Of a stretch of 64,000 nucleotides of DNA, positions 47,601-54,506 are shown piece by piece (positions within the stretch are counted from its first letter, which is position 1; the number at the start of each line of letters is the position of its first letter). The stretch comes from Corallium rubrum (Eukaryota > Cnidaria > Anthozoa > Scleralcyonacea > Coralliidae). Position numbers and translations under genes: made by a program. The stretch spans positions 6,538,041 to 6,602,040 of the forward strand of contig OZ036006.1 in the NCBI GenBank assembly GCA_964035015.1, read 5' to 3'. The notes below the pieces were generated by a model. That model had not been told where the DNA came from and ran no database searches. It saw nothing but the letters and a program-made list of their open reading frames with translations.

Positions 47601-50600
47601 AAGTGGTTCGTTTTTGAAGTCGTTCAATAACTCGCAGTTCGTGTTTTATCAGATATAAAAACACTCGGCTTCGCCTCGTGTCTTTATATCTGATAAAACA
47701 CTCCTGCTCGTTTATTAAACAGTACTTTACGGTTTTTATTAAAAAAAACATGAATGTATTTCTATTTACCGTAAGTCAGTTGAAAAACCACAAATGCGTT
47801 TCGATCTCTATTGATCGAGTCAATTATTGGTTTTATTAAACTATTTTTTTAATAATTAGTTTTATCTAGAAACTATTAATTGAATAAACGTAGACAATAC
47901 AGTTGCTGAGTTGTAAACATGAACTGCGAAGCGAACAATTGCTCAAAAGTAAGGTGAACGGCAACATTTGAAGTTCGAAGAAGAATTAACGTGGAGCTCA
48001 TAAAAAAACAGATAATTAAGAAACTGAACCAAAAACCATATAATAAATGGATTATTAACCTCTTTTACTCTGTATATGTACTGGAAAGTATCTGCCTTGG
48101 GTTTTCTCGCACAAACATTGCTCCTTCGTCGTTCGGTTTATAACTTGATTTAATTAACTACATAAAAGATAAAGGCTTTTACTTTGCGTTGTACCTTATT
48201 TTGTGGAGGTCACTGGAGATCGACTTCCCTGATGGTTTTTGGAAAGGTAAATGTTTTTTCACAACAGCAACATCCTTGCAACATCTCCTCTACAAGCCTC
48301 TTTACTTTCATCTGCTCCCCAATCAGATTAATCCACCACAGCTGCACCATCAATCTTTTGCTCTAAAATTTGTTTAAATATTTATATATATACACACATA
48401 GACCGGATAAAGTTTGAAATGGCGATTGAGAAATTAGGAAATACAAACACATAATGGGCACAAAAACATACATATATATATATAGGCACATGTAATTAAG
48501 CCCTAATCAAATTAGAACGCAAGTCATCGCAAGTTGGCAGTCACGAATTTCTGTGGCCGTGTGGCAGTCGTCCGAACACCCAAATTAACAAAATAAAGAT
48601 GTCATGAGTGTTTTAAATAAGTTTTAACTTTGCCACGGTACATAATATTTTTGGGAAATTATTCAGAGCGGCTAGCTGAGATAGCGTAACCGGCAACTTG
48701 ACTTGCGTTCTCGTTTGATTAGGGCTTTATTAACAAAGCAAAACAAGTTTATAAGCAGTAGCCAAGCAGAAAGAACATCAACAAAGACACAACTAAATTT
48801 GAAAATAAATGGCTATTGTACGCTTCAATTCCAAAGACAAATAAAACAAACAGAAACAGTAAATCATATAAAACAAATATTCTAAAAAGTCAGTAACTCA
48901 AAACTCAGTAATTGCAGTACTAGATACGGTGAAAATCGTTGTGATATTTTCGCCTTTTTAAAAACTCACCTGTAATTTTGAATGCTGTTTCTCTCTCAAA
49001 ATGTTTCCTTATCCAGGAGGAAACTTCGTCGACTGACGTTTCTCTCAGCTGCTTATTGTTAACCTCCACGAAATCGTCGCTACCCGAACTCATTTTAAAA
49101 AAAAAATCGTTTTAAAAACCCAAAACTTTAACAAAACAACTTACTCTGATAATTGTCTTCAAAGAAATGAGAGCGAGTGTCTGGGGAACTGAGGTATTAT
49201 GGGATATGTAATATATGGTTACCTGCAGTGGATGGAGTTGGTGGACCATTGCTTGACATTTTACATTAATGATTTTACATTGTCATGAATGTTTTTTGAA
49301 GAAATACCATTAATGGAAGTTAAAAACACATGAATGGTAACTCTGTGATCAATTGCTTGACATTTTACATTAATGATTTTACATTGTCATGAATGTTTTT
49401 TGAAGAAATACCATTAATGGAAGTTAAAAACACATGAATGGTAACTCTGTGAGCAATTGCTTCACATTTTACATTAATGATTTTACATTGTCATGAATGT
49501 TTTTTGAAGAAATACCATTAATGGAAGTTAAAAACACATGAATGGTAACTCTGTGAGCAATTGCTTCACATTTTACATTAATGATTTTACATTGTCATGA
49601 ATGTTTTTTGAAGAAATACCATTAATGGAAGTTAAAAACACATGAATGGTAACTCTGTGATCAATTGCTTCACATTTTACATTAATGATTTTACATTATC
49701 ATGAATGTTTTTGGAAGAAATACCATTAATGGAAGTTAAAAACACATGAATGGTAATTAACTCTGTGATCAATTGCTTCACATTTTACATTAATGATTTT
49801 ACATTATCATGAATGTTTTTGGAAGAAATACCATTAATGGAAGTTAAAAACACATGAATGGTAACTCTGTGAGCAATTGCTTCACATTTTACATTAATGA
49901 TTTTACATTGTCATGAATGTTTTTGGAAGAAATACCATTAATGGAAGTTAAAAACACATGAATGGTAACTCTGTGATCAATTGCTTCACATTTTACATTA
50001 ATGATTTTACATTATCATGAATGGTTTTTGAAGAAATACCATTAATGGAAGTTAAAAACACATGAATGGTAACTCTGTGATCAATTGCTTCACATTTTAC
50101 ATTAATGATTTTACATTATCATGAATGTTTTTGGAAGAAATACCATTAATGGAAGTTAAAAACACATGAATGGTAACTCTGTGATCAATTGCTTGACATT
50201 TTACATTAATGATTTTACATTATCATGAATGGTTTTTGAAGAAATACCATTAATGGAAGTTAAAAACACATGAATGGTAACTCTGTGATCAATTGCTTCA
50301 CATTTTACATTAATGATTTTACATTATCATGAATGTTTTTGGAAGAAATACCATTAATGGAAGTTAAAAACACATGAATGGTAACTCTGTGATCAATTGC
50401 TTCACATTTTACATTAATGATTTTACATTATCATGAATGTTTTTGGAAGAAATACCATTAATGGAAGTTAAAAACACATGAATGGTAACTCTGTGATCAA
50501 TTGCTTCACATTTTACATTAATGATTTTACATTATCATGAATGTTTTTGGAAGAAATACCATTAATGGAAGTTAAAAACACATGAATGGTAACTCTGTGA

Positions 50601-51833
50601 TCAATTGCTTCACATTTTACATTAATGATTTTACATTATCATGAATGTTTTTGGAAGAAATACCATTAATGGAAGTTAAAAACACATGAATGGTAACTCT
50701 GTGAGCTAGCAATTACCATTAATGTGTTTTTTTAAGAATGGGAATTCATCGAAACCCATGCAAAATCATTAATGTTTTTCTCCCGTTTTTTCCTGTGAAA
50801 ATGGGCTAGGCTCTCTTATATTCATTTTGCGATCACGGTTTCCGCCCAGTAAATCACTTGCTACGATTTCACTAGTTGAACACCTGGTTGAACATTGTAT
50901 TGATACAATTTCCTGTGAACAGCAAACCAACTTTAGCAGAAGCAAAAGACATCAAGATGAAACTTCAGTTAGTGATAATATTAAACAATTCAGAAAGTGG
51001 CAAACATTATAAATATACAAAAAGACCAAACACGAGAGAGGCTTTTTAAATACTTTTTTCTATCTAAACAATTTGTATATTAGCAATAGCGATTGTATTT
51101 TAAAAAGTCAAGATTTATGTCTATTAAATTATGTTATTATGTTAATGAGTTAGCTTTATTTTTTTGATGTGATCAATGTGATTGATTATGATTGATTAGA
51201 GTATTCTGCTTTTATAAAGTTATTTATTATTCACAGTGGTGATAGTGTTGATTTGATCATCTTTCAGTGTTTGATTGCTTTACCCAGGGACTAACTGACC
51301 AATTGATTGATTGATTGATTGATGATTGATTGTATGATTGCGTGATTGTGGATTAATTAATTGATTGATTGTTTGATTAATGGATTGTATGATTAATTGA
51401 TTGTATGATTAATTGATTGATTGTGGATTGATTAATTAATTGCTTGTGGATTGATTGATTAATTGATTGATTGATTAACTGACTGACTGACTGACTGACC
51501 GATTGATTGATTGATTAATTGATTGCTTGATTGGTTTGATTGTTAGATGGATGATTGATTGATTGATTCACTGATTGATTAATTGACTGTATATCTTGAT
51601 TTTAATATGCAAATTAAGGACTAAATATATATCTTTTTGATCAAATCATTTAAATAAACGATAAACAAATTTTATAAAAATTTAATAACAAAATCAAATG
51701 AATTCAGCCTTGAATCAACATTATAATGTGAAATTAAACTTGATGTTCAGGTCGTGTTTATCTTGTATTTTTAGATGATAAACCTTCCCAGGGTTCCTTG
51801 AGACCATCTCATGATGAAGATACTGCACTCTAA
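26647..51833 (+). CDS. AFAP1-like multi-PH-domain protein (six PH-like domains)
   Basis: Twelve coding exons: 26647-26671, 26902-27251, 30489-30682, 31610-32144, 33891-34360, 35673-35919, 36220-36368, 37032-37138, 37250-37287, 37534-37926, 39696-41907, 51775-51833. All phases match; 1,592 residues. The N-terminus (ITRILPGLEIFLREVLANE) resembles the start of AFAP1, an actin-filament adaptor. PH1 (213-300: SGHLMEVRTNKRRWCVLKD) is the closest to AFAP1. PH2 is at 498-600, PH3 785-880, PH4 1014-1162, PH5 1230-1329 and PH6 1452-1545; each ends in the usual Trp helix (for example LSAWLNALI, KRWKKVINL), except PH5. PPLPPRP and PPLPPLP are SH3-type ligands. PH4 carries a 13-unit Thr/Glu/Arg insert. 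The last exon is 59 nt, gives a class I PDZ-type end (DTAL) and lies beyond a 9.9-kb intron; read-through of exon 11 would instead stop at 41921 (GNLR). Vertebrate AFAP1 has only two PH domains. Confidence 0.88.
27252..28959. other. First part of AFAP1-like intron 2
   Basis: Ordinary AT-rich intron sequence; open frames here lack splice or homology support. Confidence 0.5.
28960..29310 (+). repeat. Family A hammerhead-like repeat, about three units
   Basis: Diverged + sense units (GATGATGGGCTCTGCCTGAA, TTTGATGAAGGGCTCTGCTA, GAAACGTCAGTATTTC, AACACTGCCTACACAGCACT) lie in AFAP1-like intron 2. Confidence 0.75.
29755..30170. mobile_element. Decayed TTAA foldback element (AGTGCAAATGAGACG family)
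   Basis: After TTAA at 29751-29754 the left arm AGTGCAAATGAGACGAAAAT, CTATTTGAAAGAACACTTAA and ACATCTTTTGCAGTTTTT pairs with the right arm (AAAAACTGCAAAAGATGTTC). The right terminus is worn and no clean TTAA is seen there. Same family as 14552 and 51938. Confidence 0.55.
30318..30448. repeat. Dispersed TTCCAGAAAATATCCA family (copy 2)
   Basis: TTCCAGAAAATATCCACACT at left and GGAGCATGGATCTTTTCTGG at right, with complementary CCTCC/GGGGG inner parts. It ends about 40 bases before the exon 3 acceptor. Confidence 0.5.
31072..31518. mobile_element. hAT MITE (TAGAGGTGAGC ends) in AFAP1-like intron 3
   Basis: Inverted ends TAGAGGTGAGCTGAT / GATCGGCTCACCTCTA, with the exact 8-bp duplication GTCACCAT at 31064-31071 and 31519-31526. 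CGGCCGATTAATCGGC-type inner repeats on both arms. Non-coding. Confidence 0.85.
32194..33346. mobile_element. piggyBac-like element, internally deleted
   Basis: CCCTTTCAGGCCC at left and GGGCGTCAAAGGG at right, each next to TTAA (32190-32193 and 33347-33350). CCCTTTGACG-type ends with TTAA are typical of piggyBac. At 1.15 kb it is too short for a whole transposase; a remnant start is listed separately. Confidence 0.75.
32934..33056 (-). pseudogene. Remnant N-terminus of a piggyBac transposase
   Basis: A 40-codon minus-strand frame begins MDMFKEISSDSDGEEDFYGF and continues with acidic EVEDIELDNNEDG before a stop. The acidic, Ser/Asp-rich start is typical of piggyBac-derived proteins. The catalytic Asp residues are absent because the rest of the gene is missing. 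Confidence 0.5.
34640..34925. repeat. Dispersed repeat with GTGTTTTATCAGATATAAA palindrome (copy 2)
   Basis: AATTCATGAGGAAAACACAA, GTGTCTTTATATGTGATAAA, GACAAGGTTATTTTT, ACCAAGTGGTTC and a terminal palindrome of GTGTTTTATCAGATATAAA around GGCTTCACCTCG. Nearly the same sequence is at 47440-47715. Confidence 0.75.
34990..35605. repeat. Tandem array of a TTAA MITE unit of about 122 bp
   Basis: Five units of CTATTCCTGCCTGAGCTGG, TTGTTTTACTCTGTCTAAC and ATCCTAGGCAGCAATGAG, each bounded by TTAAC. One unit lacks its right part (near 35335). The motif set matches the single TTAA MITEs at 25582 and 63608 (CCTG..CGAG and AACGCCAGA-GATTTTA), so a mobile unit seems to have become a tandem satellite in intron 5. 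Confidence 0.8.
35945..36195 (-). repeat. Family A hammerhead-like repeat, two units
   Basis: Minus-sense units with CTGATGAAGGGCTCCGTTTG and GAAACGTCAGTATTTTGC, then CTGCCTAC. They start 25 bases after the donor of exon 6 and end about 25 bases before exon 7, so they make up almost all of that 300-bp intron. Confidence 0.85.
36378..36850. repeat. GATGGTGAATATTGGTGATA minisatellite in intron 7
   Basis: Irregular units of GATGGTGAATATTGGTGATA with GGTGAT runs. It yields long artificial Met/Val/Ile (+) and His (-) frames. Confidence 0.9.
38030..38275 (-). mobile_element. 5S rRNA-derived SINE
   Basis: Minus strand 38220-38136 reads GTAGTTAAGCCCAGTTGGAC, GGGTTAGTCCTTGGATGGGT and GACCGTCTGGGAATAATCCC. 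This is the internal promoter half of 5S rRNA (A box, intermediate element, C box TTGGATGGGAGACCG). The downstream body (TCTCCTGTGTTTCGAGGG, TTCTGCGGTTTTCCTCC) does not belong to 5S, so this is a SINE3-type retroposon and not a 5S gene. Confidence 0.75.
38657..38880. mobile_element. Foldback MITE (GTTCAGATCACACTTCCGCT ends)
   Basis: The left arm GTTCAGATCACACTTCCGCT...CGTAAAT and right arm ATTTACGGTAGCGGTAGTGG...GATCTGAAC are inverted copies. 224 bp, non-coding, in intron 10. The target duplication is not clear. Confidence 0.65.
39202..39302. repeat. Short imperfect palindrome with CACGTG boxes
   Basis: CAATCACGTGGTGTATTCTC and its near-complement GAATACATCATGTGATTG enclose more CCACGTGGTAC copies. 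E-box-like CACGTG occurs three times. It may be a foldback element remnant. Confidence 0.5.
39364..39591 (-). mobile_element. Repeat unit carrying a complete tRNA-like fold, anticodon AGT (copy 1)
   Basis: Minus strand 39501-39426 folds as a full 76-nt tRNA: acceptor GAGTTCT/AGAACTC, D arm GTGGCTCAATGGTTAGAGT, anticodon arm TCTGG-CTAGTAT-TCAGA (AGT, Thr type), T arm GTGGG-TTCGAGT-CCCGC. However, about 60 bp on one side and 90 bp on the other are shared with 52464-52683. It is therefore a repeat with an embedded tRNA-like head and not clearly a tRNA gene. Confidence 0.65.
40250..40442 (+). repeat. In-frame 15-bp coding minisatellite inside PH4
   Basis: Thirteen 15-bp units (ACAGAAACTCGCGGG and variants) encode five-residue repeats such as GTETR, ETETR and GAETR (residues about 1021-1084). 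It lies between the first and second strands of the fourth PH domain, in a surface loop, and keeps the reading frame. Confidence 0.9.
41922..42189. other. Start of AFAP1-like intron 11
   Basis: AT-rich sequence, no feature seen, between the exon 11 donor and the first large transposon. Confidence 0.5.
42190..42878. mobile_element. Long foldback element with TTAA ends
   Basis: TTAAGGTGGCTCCACACAGT at left and TATGGAGCCACCTTAA at right. The halves are near-perfect complements over about 300 bp each (for example GGCAGCCATTTTGAAACG against CGTTTTAAAATGGCTGCC). Non-coding. Its right TTAA (42875-42878) is also the left target copy of the Kolobok-like element. Confidence 0.8.
43110..44175 (+). CDS. 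THAP-domain protein of the Kolobok-like element
   Basis: The first block, 43110-43469, starts MEANKATRRGGRYCVAGTPQ and has the DNA-binding THAP fold marks: paired Cys near the start, TPGIKMHAFPKD, KWVQFVRKHR, then SLCSAHFEDSCY (C-x2-H) and an RVLERGSIPTK box. It ends at a donor AAG|GTATAT. The second block, up to the stop at 44175, is polar and ends in a CCHC-type knuckle (CKKCKKPMLGHPRNRC). The strongest acceptor (CTCCCCAG|GATAC at 43823) would shift the frame; an AG at 43842 (AAAG|GAGATG) keeps it. The exact junction, or a frame-breaking change, is therefore open. Such proteins bind element ends in THAP-carrying transposons. Confidence 0.7.
44967..45173. repeat. Dispersed TTCCAGAAAATATCCA family (copy 3, inside the Kolobok-like element)
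   Basis: GAAAAGATCAACACTTCCCC at left and GGGGAGAGTATAGATGTTCT at right. Diverged relative of 9232 and 30318. Confidence 0.4.
45246..46015 (-). CDS. P2X7 cytoplasmic 'ballast'-domain protein encoded on the transposon
   Basis: Two exons, 46015-45531 and 45426-45246 (donor GA|GTAAGT, acceptor CAACTTATAG|ATA), join in frame to 221 residues. After a Ser/Asp/Glu-rich start, the protein has WCSCGQC, then YRCCREVLD, then VAYRLLIRWLCGYMG, PLPACIYDYLRTKYP and YENKGY. This order matches the zinc- and GDP-binding C-terminal domain of vertebrate P2X7 (WCQCGSC, CCRK, AYR..W, LPSC..W.IR..FP, Y.GF). No P2X channel segments are present. Similar stand-alone domains are common in invertebrate genomes. Its place here, inside the inverted repeats and convergent with the THAP gene, says it moves with the element. 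The function is unknown. Confidence 0.85.
46740..47420. repeat. Left subterminal palindromic array
   Basis: Units of about 70-94 bp with ACATTAATGGGAACAGTTCT, ACTTTCCCATTAATGG and TTTTTATAAAAAACATTAAT are followed by CATGAATGTATTTCTATTTA units. Each unit can fold on itself. Confidence 0.85.
47440..47715. repeat. Dispersed repeat with GTGTTTTATCAGATATAAA palindrome (copy 3)
   Basis: Same order of motifs as 34640-34925 (AATTCATGAGGAAAACACAA to CTTTATATCTGATAAAACAC), with high identity, here inside the CACTA-like element. Confidence 0.75.
48328..49093 (-). pseudogene. SAM-domain-like two-exon fragment
   Basis: Exon 1 (49093-48970) starts MSSGSDDFVEVNNKQLRETS and continues VDEVSSWIRKHFERETAFKI, ending at ACAG|GTGAGT. 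The next good acceptor (TTTTAG|AGC, exon from 48362) joins in phase and gives EQKIDGAAVVD followed at once by a stop. The pattern V..VSSWI......AFKI..IDG is that of the first half of a SAM domain. In another frame just after, LIGEQMKVKRLVEEML resembles the last SAM helix, so exon 2 seems frameshifted. It lies inside the CACTA-like element. Confidence 0.4.
48499..48726. mobile_element. PIF/Harbinger-type MITE, copy 2
   Basis: 228 bp, ends AGCCCTAATCAAATTAGAAC / GTTCTCGTTTGATTAGGGCT, TTA on both sides (48496-48498 and 48727-48729). Close relative of 23032-23256. Confidence 0.8.
49250..50705. repeat. 104-bp tandem array, about 14 units
   Basis: The unit contains CAATTGCTTCACATTTTACA, TTAATGATTTTACATTATCA, TGAATGTTTTTGGAAG and CCATTAATGGAAGTTAAAAA with very few differences between units. 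It forms the right subterminal part of the 46714-50797 element. Spacing is regular but there are no unique spacers. Confidence 0.95.
50798..51012 (+). other. Open frame of uncertain status after the CACTA-like element
   Basis: A frame open from the element's right end to a TAA at 51010-51012 encodes a normal-looking polar protein tail (SLVEHLVEHCIDTISCEQQ, then KRHQDETSVSDNIKQF). A possible acceptor CCGCCCAG occurs at 50843-50850. The phase does not match exon 11 of the host gene, so it is not supported as part of it. Chance or a decayed exon are both possible. Confidence 0.2.
51298..51600. repeat. (GATT)n-type microsatellite
   Basis: About 300 bp of GATTGATTGATT/TTAATTGATT with a GACTGACTGACT patch, 180 bases before the last AFAP1-like exon. 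Confidence 0.9.
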
Positions 51834-51888
51834 GTATTAAAAACAGTACTTGACAATGTTGTGCTTAAAATCTAAATCATAAAACATG

Positions 51889-51894
51889 ATTAAA
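51889..51894 (+). terminator. Candidate poly(A) signal of the AFAP1-like gene
   Basis: ATTAAA 56 bases past the last stop codon, before the next transposon. It is a weak but common variant. Confidence 0.3.
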
Positions 51895-51937
51895 TTATCT
51901 GGAACTGTGCAGATGACGTATGCTGTTGGATCGTTAA

Positions 51938-53145
51938 AGTGTTTATGAAACGGAAATTATGTTTGTATATTTGAAAGAACTCTTAAAATCGCAAAGTAAC
52001 ATCTTTTACAGATTTTCGTTTCCTTGCTTCATTTTTGAGATATTTCAGTTTAATTCTTTGAACGTTTTCATGGCGATAAAGTAATATAAATAAGTTTTGT
52101 GGAAACACCACGTAAAATATTTCTTTCTAAAAAAAGAAATATTTTACGTGGTGTTTCCAAAAAACTTATTTATAACATTTCAGTTTGTTTGAAATGCAAA
52201 TTTACTTTACAACAAATCGTAGTTTCATTTAGGCCCACATGCAAATTAGTTTCGTATTCAATTTGGGCCCCTATGCAAATTACATCGTGTCTATTAAAGC
52301 ATAACGGGAAGATAACATAGGCTGGGACTGTTTTTTCATGTTTTGAGTTCATTATTTTTAGACACTACGCTTAGGATTATTGTCAAGGATAATGGATAAG
52401 CAAATTTTATCCTTATAGAATACCTAAACATTAAAAAGTTTCTGAAATCAGAAATGTTATGTTTATAATTGTCAGTTGTTTGCTGTACAAGCTGTGTTAG
52501 TAATACTCAGAAAAACTGAGCTCTAAGCGGGACTCGAACCCACAACCTTCTGAATGCTAGCCAGACGCTCTAACCATTGAGCCACTAGAACTCAGATAGC
52601 GGAGCAAGGTTAATTAAGGTACTTATACCTTAGACTGTGCCAAGTCCTCTAGGAACGAGTCTTAACCGCTCGGTTACAAGTAACTAATGTTATGTTTATT
52701 AGGGCTGCTTGCTGCTTCAGCCTCATGTTATAAATGAACTACGTTTTATCACGACTGAGATTGTATGCGCAGTCGAAAGTCCGATTTCGTCTATAAGATA
52801 ACTTTACGTCACAGTTTGCATAATGAGTTACCGCAAAGTGTTCTATATCTTTGTTATTATCGAACAAAAGCACTTGGCGAATTAAGAACCATGTGCGAGT
52901 GTTTCTCCTACAACAGAGTTTGTAAATTTTAAGTGTTTTTGTTTGACAATAACAGATATATAGTGTTTTGCGATAAGTCATGCAAAGAGTGACGTAAAGT
53001 TATCTTATAAGTTAAATTTACATATCAAATAAACTGAAATATCTCAAGAACGAAGCAAGGAAAAAAAAACCCTGCCAAATATGTTACTCTATCATTGATG
53101 GTCTTCTTTTAAATAAGAAAAACTTAATTTTCGTTTCATAGGACT
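51938..53145. mobile_element. TTAA foldback element carrying nested insertions
   Basis: AGTGTTTATGAAACGG at left and CGTTTCATAGGACT at right inside TTAA (51934-51937 and 53146-53149). The arms match the 14552 family (TTTGAAAGAACTCTTAAAAT and relatives). Inside are a palindrome at about 52088-52173 (AAATATTTTACGTGGTGTTT), the tRNA-like repeat at 52464-52683, and a small foldback with arms at 52792-52812 and 52989-53009 (AAGATAACTTTACGTCAC). Confidence 0.65.
52464..52683 (-). mobile_element. Repeat unit carrying a tRNA-like fold, anticodon AGC (copy 2)
   Basis: Minus strand 52593-52518 is again a full tRNA fold (GAGTTCT...AGAGCTC with one G-T pair; anticodon loop CTAGCAT, AGC, Ala type; T arm GTGGG-TTCGAGT-CCCGC). 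Flanks on both sides match 39364-39591, including CGGAGCAAGGTTAATTAAGG and CAGGAACGAGTCTTAACC-type sequence (GAACGAGTCTTAACC here). Confidence 0.65.
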
Positions 53146-53309
53146 TTAATTAAAAGCTATTGTTGTCATGTATAGTTGTCCAACTGGATGTACATTGCAT
53201 AATGACTTAAGAATAGAATAGAATAAAATTTTATTTCACAGGGGGAAATATATTAACCAAAAAGCTTATCTAAGAGGGTGTTGTTGAGGCGAGCCAGCTA
53301 GCCCGCTTT

Positions 53310-53318
53310 GCCGTGTTT

Positions 53319-53372
<54 letters not shown>

Positions 53373-53412
53373 ATGTTCGTGTTCGTGTTCGTGTTCGTAT
53401 TTGTGTTTGTGT
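53310..53412. repeat. (GTGTTC)n hexanucleotide repeat
   Basis: About 17 units of GTGTTC with two variants. Confidence 0.95.
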
Positions 53413-53479
53413 TTCTTGTTAATTTTCATCTTGTGTTTATATGAAAGCCGAGCCAGTCAGCCCAGCCCGTCTAACCGAA

Positions 53480-53575
53480 AATGTTTTGTCGAAAAATGTG
53501 AATAAAAAGTATAATTTAGCTTTCATGGAGGTTAATCATAATATAGCGGCTGCAGAAATACAGTAATAGACAACA
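53480..53575. repeat. Short dispersed repeat (AATGTGAATAAAAAGTA), copy 1
   Basis: GAAAAATGTGAATAAAAAGT, TTTAGCTTTCATGGA and GCAGAAATACAG also occur in the same order at 62790-62965. Confidence 0.5.
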
Positions 53576-53629
53576 AACTACAGAAGAGGTGGGAAGGTAT
53601 TTCCATTTTCGAAATGTGGCAAGGTTAGC

Positions 53630-53830
53630 TAGATATACTGCCGAAACAGAGAACGTAGGAGTCTAACGTTTCGAGTGAAGGCCCTTCGTCAGAGAGAAAC
53701 GTGACGTTTGACGTTTCTCTTCACTCGAAACGTTAGACTCCTACGTTCTCTGTTTCGGCAGTATATCTAACCTTACTATATTTCGATTGTTGTTTTTACA
53801 CTGCCTACGCAACACGCTACTTTTATTACA
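53630..53830. repeat. Hammerhead-like family B copies in head-to-head arrangement
   Basis: A minus-sense unit (ATACTGCCGAAACAGAGAAC, GGCCCTTCGTCAGAGAGAAA) is followed immediately by a plus-sense unit (TTTCTCTTCACTCGAAACGT, TTCTCTGTTTCGGCAGTATA, CACTGCCTACGCAACACGCT). Together they form a large palindrome. Confidence 0.75.
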
Positions 53831-54008
53831 CTATTTGGATTATTTCCATTTTGATTGTTAAGGCTTGGTTTCCATATAGCCGCAAGGTCCGGCGTCCTGC
53901 CCACGGCAGTCATCCTGGCGACAGCAGTCATCGTCGGCAAAGTTGAGAATGTGACTGCGGTGCCTGCGGTTGGTTAGCGAGAAGCTCGGCGGCGTTGCTG
54001 GCACGTGC

Positions 54009-54336
54009 GCGTCTCCTACCATAGTTAATAGAAAATATACATGGTTTAGAAACCTGGCAAACTTCAAAGCGGTTAACAATCAAGCTACGATTCATGTTGA
54101 AAGGTACATGAAGGTGCCAAATCCTTTGTTTTAGGTTTATTAATATTTAAACAGTACAGTTGAGTGATTGAACCCAAACGTTGCTATTGGATGATTGCTT
54201 CATTATACAGAAAACACAATATGTTCAGTAACCGTGAAAGTGCAAAAATTTCCATAAACCTGAACAAAAACATAAAACAATGACTTTTGTGAGCTTCCAA
54301 ACCATGTATATTTTCTATTAACTATGCTCCTACCCA
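54009..54336. repeat. Inverted repeat with arms of about 40 bp
   Basis: CATAGTTAATAGAAAATATA...CATGGTTT at left and AAACCATGTATATTTTCTAT...TATG at right, with a 250-bp loop. Possibly part of a larger MITE starting near 53865. Confidence 0.55.
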
Positions 54337-54353
54337 TACTTCGATTGGCTTAA

Positions 54354-54502
54354 GCCGGTTTTCCACTAAGCGATTTTTTTCACGCGAAGCGACTTTCTTT
54401 TGTTCGAATTCAATAGATTTCTGATTAGTTCCAGCTCAGAGCTCATGAGACAAAAGAAAAAGTCGCTTCGCGCGAAAAAAAGTCGCCTAGTGGAAAACCG
54501 GC
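54354..54502. mobile_element. Short MITE (GCCGGTTTTCCACTA ends)
   Basis: 149 bp with ends GCCGGTTTTCCACTAAGCGA / TCGCCTAGTGGAAAACCGGC and TTAA on both sides. The inner arms also pair (CGCGAAGCGACTTTCTTTTG). Confidence 0.75.
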
Positions 54503-54506
54503 TTAA

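Larger units (their letters stand above)
46714..50797. mobile_element. Large element with CACAGG ends and subterminal arrays (CACTA/EnSpm-like)
   Basis: The ends CACAGGAAAAAACGG and CCGTTTTTTCCTGTG are inverted copies, with AAA on each side (a possible 3-bp duplication). Both sides are filled with repeats of CATTAATGG and CATGAATG: irregular units of about 70 bp at left and a regular 104-bp array at right. Dense subterminal repeats and CAC... ends fit CACTA/EnSpm elements, where transposase binds such repeats. No transposase is visible. It contains a Harbinger-type MITE and SAM-like exons. Confidence 0.5.

Noticed and set aside
49250-50705. CRISPR-like regular array
   Set aside because: The 104-bp units are contiguous with no unique spacers, and the genome is eukaryotic. 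It is a tandem subterminal array.
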